In this document: in pieces, positions 1 through 6,522 of the stretch
Numbering within the stretch: the stretch's first letter is position 1
Layout: each line of letters opens with the position of its first letter
NCBI GenBank assembly: GCA_937890735.1
Contig: CALACZ010000020.1
Location: forward strand, 1-9,310
Direction: 5' to 3'
DNA length: 9,310 nt
Source: an uncultured Bacillota bacterium
GTDB lineage: Bacteria; Bacillota; Clostridia; Oscillospirales; Oscillospiraceae
Notes under the pieces: model-generated
Databases searched by the model: none
Seen by the model: only the letters and a program-made list of their open reading frames with translations
What the model was told of the DNA's origin: nothing
Position numbers and translations under genes: made by a program

Positions 1-1368
1 TGCTTTTCAGATTTTGGGTGTTTCCCGACTGCACATTTCTTGACATTTCCAAACTATATTGCGCGATTTGCCATCACTGTCAGGATATTCGGAACAAGGT
101 TTGTTTCGGTTGGCGATGCTTTTGACAGCAACGATTACATTGGAACAACTGGAGGTATGGAGCTTGCGTTGAGAAATCTTGTAAATGGTATGTATAGCAA
201 GGACCTTTCACTGAAGATTCGGAGCGCCGTAAAGATCCGGAATCGAAGGGGCTTGTATTGGGGAGGCCAAGCCTTTTACGGTTATCGGCTGGATCCGACA
301 GACAAGCACAAACTTCTGGTGGATGAATCTGTCCGTACAACCATAGAGAAAATCTTTGAATGGTGTATTGCCGGAAACAGTACGATGGAAATCGCCAAAC
401 GGCTCAATGCACTGAAAATACCATCCCCCGCAGCGCACAAAAGACAGAACGGTGAGCGCTACAATGGGCGCGTCTTGGAAAATGAGACGCTGTGGATTGG
501 AGGAACCGTCCGAAAAATTCTGAACGATGAAAGATATACCGGGAAAATGATAAGCGGAACCAGAGAGACCGTTGGCATACGCTCAAATAAGATGAAAAGC
601 CTTCCGAAAGAGGATTGGATTGTTGTCGAGGGAACGCATGAGGCTATCATTTCACCGGAGATATATCGGCAGGCAATCGATGCCTTGAAATCACGGATAC
701 GGACGGTAAACGACAATACTGCTGGAAATCGTTCGCAAAATCTGTTTGTCTGTGGATACTGCGGGCGAAGATTACAGCGTTCCCATGGAAAACAAATTCA
801 TCTGTTTTGTATGCGGGCGCGTTTTGAGCATAGCCCCGGATGTGAGTCCCTGCATGAGGATGTGGAGACTCTGCAGGCCAATGCGCTGCGGGTGGTAAAG
901 ATGCATGCTCAGCTGCTGCTTTCCAAATCGGATTATATCAGAAAAATGGACAGCTCTAGATGTGAGCAGATAAAGAGTCAACTCCGTATTACGGAAACAA
1001 AGCTGGGGAGCATTAACAGCACGAAGGGGCGGCTTTATGAGGAGTATCGTGCAGGCAAATATACCAAGGAACGCTTCAAAGCAATTCAGCAGGCAAATCA
1101 GATAGAATGTGAACGACTGCAGGTTCAGATCAAAACGTTGCGAAAGGAACTTGAGGATTGGAGCAAACAGTTTGACGCAGCCTGCAGTACTACACAGAGC
1201 GCAGCAGATATTATGGCACTATCGGAATATCGACCAGAAGTGGTAGTCCGGTTCGCAAATCAGATATGTGTTTTCGAGAACGGAAGGCTGGAGATAGAAC
1301 TGTGTAATGAGGACGCCTTTGAAGGATTTGTTCTGCCGGAGGTTGCTATGCCTCGTGGAGAAAAATGA
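1..1368 (+). CDS. Large serine recombinase, C-terminal part (N-terminal catalytic domain absent or degraded)
   Basis: Site-specific recombinase of the large serine family, which integrates and excises mobile elements. The reading frame is open to base 1; the first usable start inside the window is TTG at 40 (442 residues; numbering below from there). Visible parts: a short end of the resolvase domain (FVSVGDAFDS at 21-30, matching the family's RFISVNDGYDS region), the helical recombinase domain (about 55-170, with YSKDLS, GYRLDP and ILNDERYTGK), a zinc ribbon with C238, C241, C257 and C268, and a charged coiled coil (about 305-380). The catalytic serine would lie upstream, off the window. The residues just before RFVSV do not match the usual DLSRFGRN...IFPFLG stretch, suggesting an internal deletion or decay, so this may be a pseudogene. 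The base composition is clearly AT-richer than the genes to its right, consistent with transfer. The family call is firm; whether the gene is intact is open. Confidence 0.85.
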   Translation, partial: CFSDFGCFPTAHFLTFPNYIARFAITVRIFGTRFVSVGDAFDSNDYIGTTGGMELALRNLVNGMYSKDLSLKIRSAVKIRNRRGLYWGGQAFYGYRLDPTDKHKLLVDESVRTTIEKIFEWCIAGNSTMEIAKRLNALKIPSPAAHKRQNGERYNGRVLENETLWIGGTVRKILNDERYTGKMISGTRETVGIRSNKMKSLPKEDWIVVEGTHEAIISPEIYRQAIDALKSRIRTVNDNTAGNRSQNLFVCGYCGRRLQRSHGKQIHLFCMRARFEHSPGCESLHEDVETLQANALRVVKMHAQLLLSKSDYIRKMDSSRCEQIKSQLRITETKLGSINSTKGRLYEEYRAGKYTKERFKAIQQANQIECERLQVQIKTLRKELEDWSKQFDAACSTTQSAADIMALSEYRPEVVVRFANQICVFENGRLEIELCNEDAFEGFVLPEVAMPRGEK

Positions 1369-1427
1369 TGCTGTTTAGATTAAAAGAGCCATCACCTTCC
1401 TTTGGACAATGGTATCGGCAACCGCTC

Positions 1428-1463
1428 AAATCCTTATTATCATACCAGTTGTCCTTATTATCA
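1428..1463. repeat. Pair of 12-base direct repeats, with a partial third copy at 1541
   Basis: TCCTTATTATCA occurs at 1431-1442 and again at 1452-1463, a spacing of 21 bases (two helical turns). The 10-mer AAATCCTTAT at 1428-1437 recurs at 1541-1550, close to the inferred element edge. They lie in the otherwise empty stretch 1369-1560 after the recombinase, in which I see no gene and no clear terminator. Repeats like these could be binding sites for the recombinase or an accessory protein; that role is inference. Confidence 0.55.
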
Positions 1464-1563
1464 CAGCAATTTTGTAAAGAACATCGTTTTTTCAGAACAC
1501 TGAAGATCAAAGTGTCAGTAAAATAGGAGAAAAATTTCTTAAATCCTTATCTTGACACAAGCA

Positions 1564-1640
1564 GAGGCTTTGGTGCGGTGCAAATGCGGCGACTTGGTCA
1601 AAACTTGCGACAGCGGGCGGGGCAAGCCCCGCCCCTACGC
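1564..1640 (-). repeat. Palindromic intergenic repeat, copy A (truncated)
   Basis: Read on the minus strand this begins CGTAGGGGCGGGGCTTGC and carries a perfect 9-base-pair stem (1615-1623 with 1626-1634, 2-base loop). It continues with TTTGAC, GCCGCATTTGCA and CCAAAGCCT. The same order of blocks occurs on the plus strand at 9177-9250. Copy A stops matching right after AAGCCT (base 1565), where copy B goes on with two further hairpins. There is no T-tract, so it is not a typical terminator. Confidence 0.7.
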
Positions 1641-1663
1641 CAAATGGGGTAGATTTTGCATAC

Positions 1664-1696
1664 AAAACCGCCCGGGAGGTTTGCTCCCGGGCGGTT
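1664..1696 (-). terminator. Intrinsic terminator of the znuACB operon
   Basis: A perfect 13-base-pair stem (1666-1678 with 1684-1696, loop of 5) starts 8 bases after the znuB stop codon. On the minus strand the stem ends in a short U-run (UUUU with the preceding pairs). The plus-strand side is followed by T-rich DNA too, so the hairpin may work in both directions. Confidence 0.8.
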
Positions 1697-1704
1697 ATCC
1701 TTTT

Positions 1705-2544
1705 TTATGCCGCTTTTTTGCGCAGGCAGAAGGTGGCGGCGAAGAAGAGGGCTAAATACAACGCGACCGTCGCACCGGCGGAGCAGCCGAGCTGGTAGGC
1801 GGTGAGCAGCCCCGCGAGGCTGCACGCGAGCGCGCCGCAGACGGAGATGAGGTGGTACTGCCGCAGATTCCGCGCTACGTTCCGCGCGGCGGCGGCGGGC
1901 AGGACGAGCAGGGAGTTGATGACCATCAGCCCCACCCAGCTCATCGCCAGCGTCACGACCACGGCGATGCAGACGGTAAAAAGCGTCTCATAGCGCCGGC
2001 AGGAGATGCCGCGTGAGCCTGCAAGCTGCGGGTGCACTGCCGTGAGCACCAGCCGGTTGGACGCGAGCACCCACAAAACGATCACCGCCAGCAGCACGAG
2101 CGCCAGCAGCCCCAGCTCCGCGGGGGTGACGGACAGGAGATCGCCGATGAGGTAGCGGTTGAATTTTGTAAAGCTGCCGCCGCCGAGCGTGGCGATGAAA
2201 ATGCCCAGCGCCACGGCGGTGGAGGAAAACACACCGATGAGCGTATCCGCCGCCTGATTCGTGCGCGCGCGGACATACGAAAACAGCAGCGCCAGCAAAA
2301 CTGCCAGCCCCACGGCAAACAGCATCGGGGACGCCGCGCCGCACAGCACGCCGATGGCGATGCCTGTAAAGCCGGAGTGCCCCAGCGCGTCGGAGAAAAA
2401 GCTCATTTTTCCCGTGACGATCATTGTGGACAGCAGCCCGAACAGCGGCACCATGATGAGCACCGCCAGCAGCGCGTTTTTCATAAACGTCATCTGCAAA
2501 AATTCCGCGCCCGTCCAGTCGCACAGCGCATACCAGATGCTCAT
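1705..2544 (-). CDS. znuB: Zinc/manganese ABC transporter permease, ZnuB-like
   Basis: Membrane channel subunit of a metal-ion ABC importer of the ABC-3 (ZnuB/TroC/MntB) family; two copies would pair with the ATPase encoded just upstream. The 279 residues are the usual family length. The protein is strongly hydrophobic, with some eight likely membrane segments from about residue 20 to the end. Typical family stretches are visible, such as SFFSDALGHSGFTGIAIG (about 48-65) and SWVGLMVINSLLVLPAAAARN (about 203-223). The start ATG (2544-2542) overlaps the znuC stop in ATGA, so translation is probably coupled. The family call is firm. Zinc over manganese is inferred mainly from the binding protein, and the symbol is by analogy to E. 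coli. Confidence 0.9.
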   Translation of the reverse strand: MSIWYALCDWTGAEFLQMTFMKNALLAVLIMVPLFGLLSTMIVTGKMSFFSDALGHSGFTGIAIGVLCGAASPMLFAVGLAVLLALLFSYVRARTNQAADTLIGVFSSTAVALGIFIATLGGGSFTKFNRYLIGDLLSVTPAELGLLALVLLAVIVLWVLASNRLVLTAVHPQLAGSRGISCRRYETLFTVCIAVVVTLAMSWVGLMVINSLLVLPAAAARNVARNLRQYHLISVCGALACSLAGLLTAYQLGCSAGATVALYLALFFAATFCLRKKAA

Positions 2545-3302
2545 GCCTCGCCGCCTCCCGTCATGTGAAATGCCTCGGCAAATTCATCCGAGTTCAGAAC
2601 GTCCAGCGGCGTGCCCTGCCGCAGGATATGCCCCCGCAGCAGCACCACGCGGTCGCAGTAGCGCTCGAGCATGGAAAAATCGTGTGTGGTCATGAGGATG
2701 GACAGATCGAATTTCCGGCGAATTTCGTCCAGCATATCCATCAGCAGCGTCATGCCTTCCACATCCACGCCCGAAAGCGGCTCGTCCAGAATGAGCATAT
2801 TCGGCATGGGCTCGAGCGCCAGCGCCAGCAGCACGCGCTGAAGCTCGCCGCCGGAGAGCGTGCCGACGCGCTTGTCGATGAGCGCCTCGGCGTGGACGTT
2901 GGCGAGGCACGCGAGCACCTTTTCGCGCAGCGCGCGCGTCGGGCGCAAAAATGCCGGGCGGCGGCTGATGCAGCAGGTGAACAGGTCAAGTACGCTGATG
3001 GGGTCGCCGGGGGAAAAGCGCGGGCTCTGCGGCACATAGCCGATGCGCAGCTTCGTCTGCCGTCCGTGCGAGTCGTGGAACGTGATCTTGCCGGAATATT
3101 CCCGCTGACCCAGAATGGACTGGATGAGCGTGGATTTGCCCGCGCCGTTCGGACCGATAAGCGCGACGATCTGCCCGCAGTGCATATGCAGGTCGATGTG
3201 CGAGAGAATGGGGCTGCCGCCTGCCTGGACGCACAGATCCTCCACCCGCAGGCAGCAGGCGTGCTCGCAGTCACCGGTGCGGCTGTGTTTGAATGGGATC
3301 AT
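2541..3302 (-). CDS. znuC: Zinc/manganese ABC transporter ATP-binding protein, ZnuC-like
   Basis: Cytoplasmic ATPase that drives metal import through the ZnuB channel. Of 253 residues, the nucleotide-binding domain covers about 18-240. It shows Walker A GPNGAGKST (50-58), Q-loop Q92, signature LSGGE (149-153), Walker B LILDE (170-174) and the switch histidine H207 in TTHD, so it should be active. The start ATG (3302-3300) overlaps the znuA stop, and the 3' end overlaps znuB, both by 4 bases. The oddity is a leader of about 17 residues before the domain that contains H6, C12, H14, C16 and C17, longer than in the textbook ZnuC and rich in possible metal ligands. No internal start with a better ribosome site was noticed. 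Confidence 0.92.
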   Translation of the reverse strand: MIPFKHSRTGDCEHACCLRVEDLCVQAGGSPILSHIDLHMHCGQIVALIGPNGAGKSTLIQSILGQREYSGKITFHDSHGRQTKLRIGYVPQSPRFSPGDPISVLDLFTCCISRRPAFLRPTRALREKVLACLANVHAEALIDKRVGTLSGGELQRVLLALALEPMPNMLILDEPLSGVDVEGMTLLMDMLDEIRRKFDLSILMTTHDFSMLERYCDRVVLLRGHILRQGTPLDVLNSDEFAEAFHMTGGGEA

Positions 3303-4165
3303 TGCAGCGCTTCCTTTACTGTGTCGATATTATTGCGGATGGCGTCGGGGTTCGATAAGCCCATGTCCAGCACAAAAACGCCCGCGCCGGTCTCGCGCGC
3401 GACGAGCTGCGCCGCGTCCTGCGTGCCGTTGGCTTCGCAAAAGACGGCGGGGATGGCGTGCTCGCGCACGATCCGCACGATCTCTTCCAGCTCCTTCGCG
3501 GACGGCTCACTGCCTGCCTCGACCTCCATCGCCGCAGCGATGGTCAGGTCAAACGCTTCGGCGAAATACGAAAAGCCGTCGTGGAACGTCACAAGCTCGC
3601 GGCAGGAGAGGCTGGATAGCTGCTGCTCGCCGTAGGCTTGCAGCTCGTCCATCTCGCGGGCGTAGTCTGCCGCGTTTTCGCGCAGACGTGCTGCGTCGTC
3701 CGGGTAAAGCGCCACCAGCCCGTCGGCAATATTCTGCGCCATCTGCGCGCAGTTTTCGGGCGCGAGCCAGATGTGCGGGTCGGGCTCGTCCGGGTCTTCG
3801 TCAGACGGCAGCGCCGCCACGCCCGTGGACGCCGTGATGCGCGTGCAGCTTGCGGCGCGCAGCGCGTCCTCCATGAAATTCTCCAGCCCCATGCCGGACT
3901 CGATCACGACTTCGGCATTTTCCAGAAGCTCCATCTGCCGGACGCTGAGCGTATAGTCGTGCAGGCACGACACCGGCTCGGTGACGACGCTTTCGACCGG
4001 CGTATCCGCGCCCGCCGCCGTGCCGTCCAGGATCCGTTCGGTGAGATCAGCGAGCTGCTGCGTGGTGCAGACGATGCCGCCTGTTGTTTTTTGTGTATTT
4101 GCCGTCCCGGCGCAGCCGCACAGCAGCGCGAGCAGCAGCACCGGGATCAAAATTCGTTTTTTCAT
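3299..4165 (-). CDS. znuA: Zinc/manganese ABC transporter substrate-binding lipoprotein, ZnuA-like
   Basis: Extracellular, membrane-anchored metal-binding protein (cluster A-I, TroA/ZnuA family) that delivers the ion to ZnuB. The 288-residue protein starts with a lipoprotein signal: KKR, a hydrophobic run and lipobox LCGC with the lipid-bearing C18. Likely metal ligands are H69 (CLHDYT), H131 (DPHIWL) and H195 (TFHDGFSYF), plus an acidic fourth ligand, perhaps D267 (VLDMGLS). A histidine at the third site is the pattern of zinc-type members, whereas manganese-type members usually have glutamate there. The loop before H131 is acidic (SDEDPDEPDP) but lacks the His-rich tract of E. coli ZnuA. 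The start ATG has GGAG 8 bases upstream. First gene of a three-gene coupled operon. The family is firm; zinc specificity is inference. Confidence 0.92.
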   Translation of the reverse strand: MKKRILIPVLLLALLCGCAGTANTQKTTGGIVCTTQQLADLTERILDGTAAGADTPVESVVTEPVSCLHDYTLSVRQMELLENAEVVIESGMGLENFMEDALRAASCTRITASTGVAALPSDEDPDEPDPHIWLAPENCAQMAQNIADGLVALYPDDAARLRENAADYAREMDELQAYGEQQLSSLSCRELVTFHDGFSYFAEAFDLTIAAAMEVEAGSEPSAKELEEIVRIVREHAIPAVFCEANGTQDAAQLVARETGAGVFVLDMGLSNPDAIRNNIDTVKEALQ

Positions 4166-4193
4166 GCGATCTACTCCATTTTCGTTTGTACAC

Positions 4194-4206
4194 CTTATAT
4201 TATACG
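4194..4206 (-). promoter_or_regulatory. znuA promoter -10 with overlapping imperfect palindrome
   Basis: On the minus strand a perfect TATAAT (4204-4199) lies 33 bases before the znuA start. It is embedded in a 13-base near-palindrome, CGTATAATATAAG (4206-4194). The -35 match is poor at 17 bases (TTCGAC); the consensus TTGACA at 4217-4212 is too close to pair with this -10. A palindrome on the -10 would suit a metal-dependent repressor (Zur, MntR or Fur type), but it does not clearly match a consensus I know. Confidence 0.45.
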
Positions 4207-4208
4207 GT

Positions 4209-4955
4209 CTATGTCAAGTCAGTCGAAATATACGCCGCGGCGGCGAAGCCGTACAGCCCGTCATACTCCACGGTGTACCAGCTGTCGTACCCGCCGAGGA
4301 TGGTGACCTGTGCGCCGTTTGGAATTTCGGCGAGGACAGCCGCGTCCGCGAGCGGGTATTCGCGCAGATTGAGGGACGAGCCGCCGGTGCGCACCGTGCC
4401 CGTCTGCGCTTCCTGCGGCGCGACGAACGGGAGTCCAAAATACTGCGTCACGCCCTCGGAAAGCGCGGCGGCGATGGCGTCGAGATTTTCCGTCAGCCAG
4501 TTTGCGTCGTCCGCGTTGTCGTGATAGCCCAGCTCCGCCAGCACCGACGGCGCGCGCGTGCGCCGCACCTCGCCGATGGTGAGCGTCGGCAGCGCCCGCA
4601 CGAGGTCCGACAGGGGATAGATGGGGCGCAAATTATCCGCCAGAATGTTCGCCATGCGCAGCCCCGCCTCGCTCGTGGGAAAGTAATAGAGGTCGATGCC
4701 GCGTGACTGCCCCGCGCGCGCCTCCGGCGAGGCGTTGGAGTGCAGCGCCAGATGAAAATCGTAGCTCCCGGCGTTCGACTGCCGGATGGACGCCGCCGCG
4801 CTGCCGTCTGGGTCGTTGCGCGTGACGTTCACGCCGCTCGCGTGCAGATACGGTGTCATGGCGTCCGCCAGACGGTTCATCCAGAGCTGCTCATTGCCGG
4901 TCGTGACGTAGGGGTTAAAATACTGCGTGGAGGGACTTAAAAACAAAAATGGCAT
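4209..4955 (-). CDS. N-acetylmuramoyl-L-alanine amidase-like (Amidase_3) with C-terminal SH3 domain
   Basis: Resembles zinc-dependent cell-wall amidases that cut between muramic acid and the peptide stem. Of 248 residues, about 3-175 form the Amidase_3 domain and about 186-245 a bacterial SH3-like domain (SSLNLREYP, WYTVEYDGLYGFAAAAYI). Visible site residues are E22 (GNEQLWMN), H72 (HLALHSNAS) and the catalytic-type E141 (VLAELGYHDN). The first zinc histidine of the canonical DPGHGG motif is missing: the position reads SPSTQ (7-11). I recall SPSTQ-type amidase-like proteins in other Clostridia, so this may be a subfamily trait, not decay. No signal peptide is seen, so it is cytoplasmic, released by lysis, or exported by another route. 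The start ATG has a purine-rich GGCGGAAAA upstream. It lies 43 bases upstream of znuA on the same strand and may be partly co-transcribed; a functional link is not evident. Confidence 0.82.
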   Translation of the reverse strand: MPFLFLSPSTQYFNPYVTTGNEQLWMNRLADAMTPYLHASGVNVTRNDPDGSAAASIRQSNAGSYDFHLALHSNASPEARAGQSRGIDLYYFPTSEAGLRMANILADNLRPIYPLSDLVRALPTLTIGEVRRTRAPSVLAELGYHDNADDANWLTENLDAIAAALSEGVTQYFGLPFVAPQEAQTGTVRTGGSSLNLREYPLADAAVLAEIPNGAQVTILGGYDSWYTVEYDGLYGFAAAAYISTDLT

Positions 4956-5035
4956 TTTTCCGCCGCCTTTCCGATCATTTTTCCAGCCATTCTATGCTGC
5001 CGCTGCGCAATGTGCGCCTGTCCGGCGGAAAAACA

Positions 5036-5064
5036 TTTACACGCGCGCCGGATTGTGATACGAT
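5036..5064 (+). promoter_or_regulatory. Sigma-A-type promoter of the exonuclease-mrnC-rqcH operon
   Basis: TTTACA (5036-5041) and TACGAT (5059-5064) are separated by exactly 17 bases, a good vegetative promoter. It sits 29 bases before the exonuclease ATG, with an AGGAG ribosome site at 5081-5085 in between. It lies in the divergent gap between the amidase and the exonuclease. Confidence 0.65.
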
Positions 5065-5092
5065 AACACGGAACAGGATAAGGAGAAACACC

Positions 5093-6079
5093 ATGCAATA
5101 CATCATTCTGGATATGGAGTGGAATCAGGCGTGGCCCGGCTCGTCCGCCGCGCGCCAGCCGCTGCCGTCGCCCATCCGGGGCGAGATCGTGCAGATCGGC
5201 GCGGTGCGCGTGCGGGAGGACCGGCAGCTCGCCGATGAGTTCCAGATTTTAATACGGCCGAAGTATTTTAAAAAAATGAACAGCAAGATCAGCAAGCTCA
5301 CCGGCATCAAGGACGCGCGGCTGCGCGCCGAGGGCGTGCCGTTTCCCGAGGCGGTGGCGCGCTTTCGCGCCTGGAGCGGGGAGGACTGCGTGTTCCTCAC
5401 CTGGGGCTTTGACGATATTGCCGTTCTGAAGGAGAATCTCGCGCTGCACGCGCTGGAGAGCGGCTGGGTCAGCCGCTGGTATAACGCGCAGCTGATTTTT
5501 AATGTGCAGACCGACGGCGCGATGCCGCAGCGGGCGCTCAAAACGGCGATGGAGATGATGAACATCGAACCGAGCCGCCCCGCGCACGACGCGCTCGGCG
5601 ACGCATATCACACCGCGCTCATCTGCGCGCGGCTGGACCTCGCGCGCGGCGTGGAGGAGTACGAGCGAACAAGGCAGTCGCAGGAAAACAGCGTGACCGG
5701 CGAACAGCTGCCCGGCTGCATCGACCGCCATGTGTTCCGCGGCTACGCCGACAAGACCGCCGCGCTGGGCGCGATGGCGGGGGGCGAAAACCGCTGCCCC
5801 GTCTGCGGCGGGCAGATGACAGGCTCGCGCTGGGTGCGCCAGCCGGGAAAGCGCTTTATGATGAAATGCACCTGCCCCGAGCACGGGGCGTATCTTGTGC
5901 GCGTGCGCCTGCTCGCGGAGGAGGACGGCACGCTGAAGGTCAACCGCCTGACATATGAGCCGGACTGCGACGCGGCAAAGAGCTATGAGTCCGCCGCCGC
6001 CAAGCCGCGCCACCGCTCCGGCACGCGCCGCCGCCGCAGACGCACAGGTGCGAGAAGCCGCACCAAATCGGCGGAATGA
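5093..6079 (+). CDS. DEDDh-family 3'-5' exonuclease with zinc knuckle and Arg-rich tail
   Basis: Nuclease of the DnaQ/ERI-1-like DEDDh superfamily, which removes nucleotides from 3' ends of RNA or DNA with two metal ions. 328 residues. The exonuclease domain is about 1-185: Exo I D7 and E9 (LDMEWN), Exo II D107/D108 (TWGFDD), Exo III H165 and D170 (HDALGD), all catalytic positions present. After it come a likely zinc knuckle (C235, C238, C259, C261) and a basic tail (311-325, run of six Arg) suited to nucleic acid binding. The start at 5093 is chosen for the AGGAG site at 5081-5085; the frame is open back to 4949, but that stretch overlaps the divergent amidase and the promoter. The stop overlaps the next gene in ATGA. 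Substrate is unknown; the neighbours (mrnC, rqcH) favour structured or ribosomal RNA, which is inference. Confidence 0.88.
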   Translation: MQYIILDMEWNQAWPGSSAARQPLPSPIRGEIVQIGAVRVREDRQLADEFQILIRPKYFKKMNSKISKLTGIKDARLRAEGVPFPEAVARFRAWSGEDCVFLTWGFDDIAVLKENLALHALESGWVSRWYNAQLIFNVQTDGAMPQRALKTAMEMMNIEPSRPAHDALGDAYHTALICARLDLARGVEEYERTRQSQENSVTGEQLPGCIDRHVFRGYADKTAALGAMAGGENRCPVCGGQMTGSRWVRQPGKRFMMKCTCPEHGAYLVRVRLLAEEDGTLKVNRLTYEPDCDAAKSYESAAAKPRHRSGTRRRRRRTGARSRTKSAE

Positions 6080-6522
6080 TCACTGATACCCAAATGGAGG
6101 GAATGACCTTGCAGGATCAATTTCACCACAGCATGGATGCCCGCAGGATCGGGCAGATCAGCGCGCTGGGGCTGGCGCACTGCGGCGACGCGGTGTTTGA
6201 GCTGCTCGTGCGCGCGTGGCTGTGCGAGAGCGGCAGGGCGACGTGCAAGGACCTGCACCGCGCCACGGTGCGCTATGTCTGCGCCGGGGCGCAGGCGCGG
6301 CGCGTAGACAGAATGCTGCCGCTGCTCGATGAGCAGGAGCTGGCGCAGTATCGCCGCGGGCGCAACGCGCACGTCCACGCCGTCCCGAAAAACGCCACGC
6401 ACGAGGAGTATTCCAAGGCGACGGGGCTGGAATGTCTGTTCGGCGCGCTGTATCTTGCCGGGCGGCTGGACCGCCTGAGCGAGCTGTTTGAAAAGACCAT
6501 GGAGGAAGCCGATGCCACTTGA
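6076..6522 (+). CDS. mrnC: Mini-ribonuclease III
   Basis: Double-strand-specific RNase made of an RNase III catalytic domain without the dsRNA-binding domain; in B. subtilis it matures the ends of 23S rRNA. The 148 residues match the family length. Seen here: CGDAVFELLVR with catalytic-type D38, the RRGRNA segment (93-98), and EYSKATGLECLFGALYL (111-127) with catalytic-type E119, all diagnostic. The start is uncertain: ATG 6076 overlaps the exonuclease stop (ATGA), ATG 6094 and ATG 6103 are in frame, and the best ribosome site, GGAGGG (6096-6101), is best spaced for a TTG at 6109. None of these choices touches the conserved domain. It overlaps rqcH by 11 bases. In many Firmicutes mrnC follows cysS; here it sits between an exonuclease and rqcH. 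Confidence 0.92.
   Translation: MITDTQMEGMTLQDQFHHSMDARRIGQISALGLAHCGDAVFELLVRAWLCESGRATCKDLHRATVRYVCAGAQARRVDRMLPLLDEQELAQYRRGRNAHVHAVPKNATHEEYSKATGLECLFGALYLAGRLDRLSELFEKTMEEADAT

Larger units (their letters stand above)
1..1564. mobile_element. Right end of a serine-recombinase mobile element (inferred)
   Basis: This AT-richer segment contains the recombinase and about 195 gene-free bases after it. It ends where an intergenic repeat that is longer at 9177-9310 is abruptly interrupted (about 1562-1565). A recombinase lying next to one end is typical of serine-recombinase elements. The left end is outside the window and no cargo is visible, so element type and full extent cannot be given. 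The boundary is inferred from the repeat comparison and composition change, not from a matched att site. Confidence 0.45.

Noticed and set aside
1615..1634. GC-rich hairpin considered as a terminator
   Set aside because: No T-tract on either side, and the same hairpin with flanks recurs at 9181-9200, so it is better explained as part of an intergenic repeat.
1552..1755. 67-codon plus-strand frame
   Set aside because: Runs through the palindromic repeat, the znu terminator and the end of znuB; no ribosome site and no protein-like features.
2565..3635. 356-codon plus-strand frame opposite znuC and znuA
   Set aside because: Antisense shadow of two well-supported transporter genes; the translation has no domain features.
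4212..4217. Consensus TTGACA as the -35 of the znuA promoter
   Set aside because: Only 7 bases from the TATAAT at 4204-4199, and it encodes the last two residues of the amidase; at 17-base spacing nothing resembles a -10.
5249..6013. Minus-strand frame opposite the exonuclease
   Set aside because: Arg/Ala/His-rich shadow of the exonuclease; the plus-strand frame has all catalytic residues.
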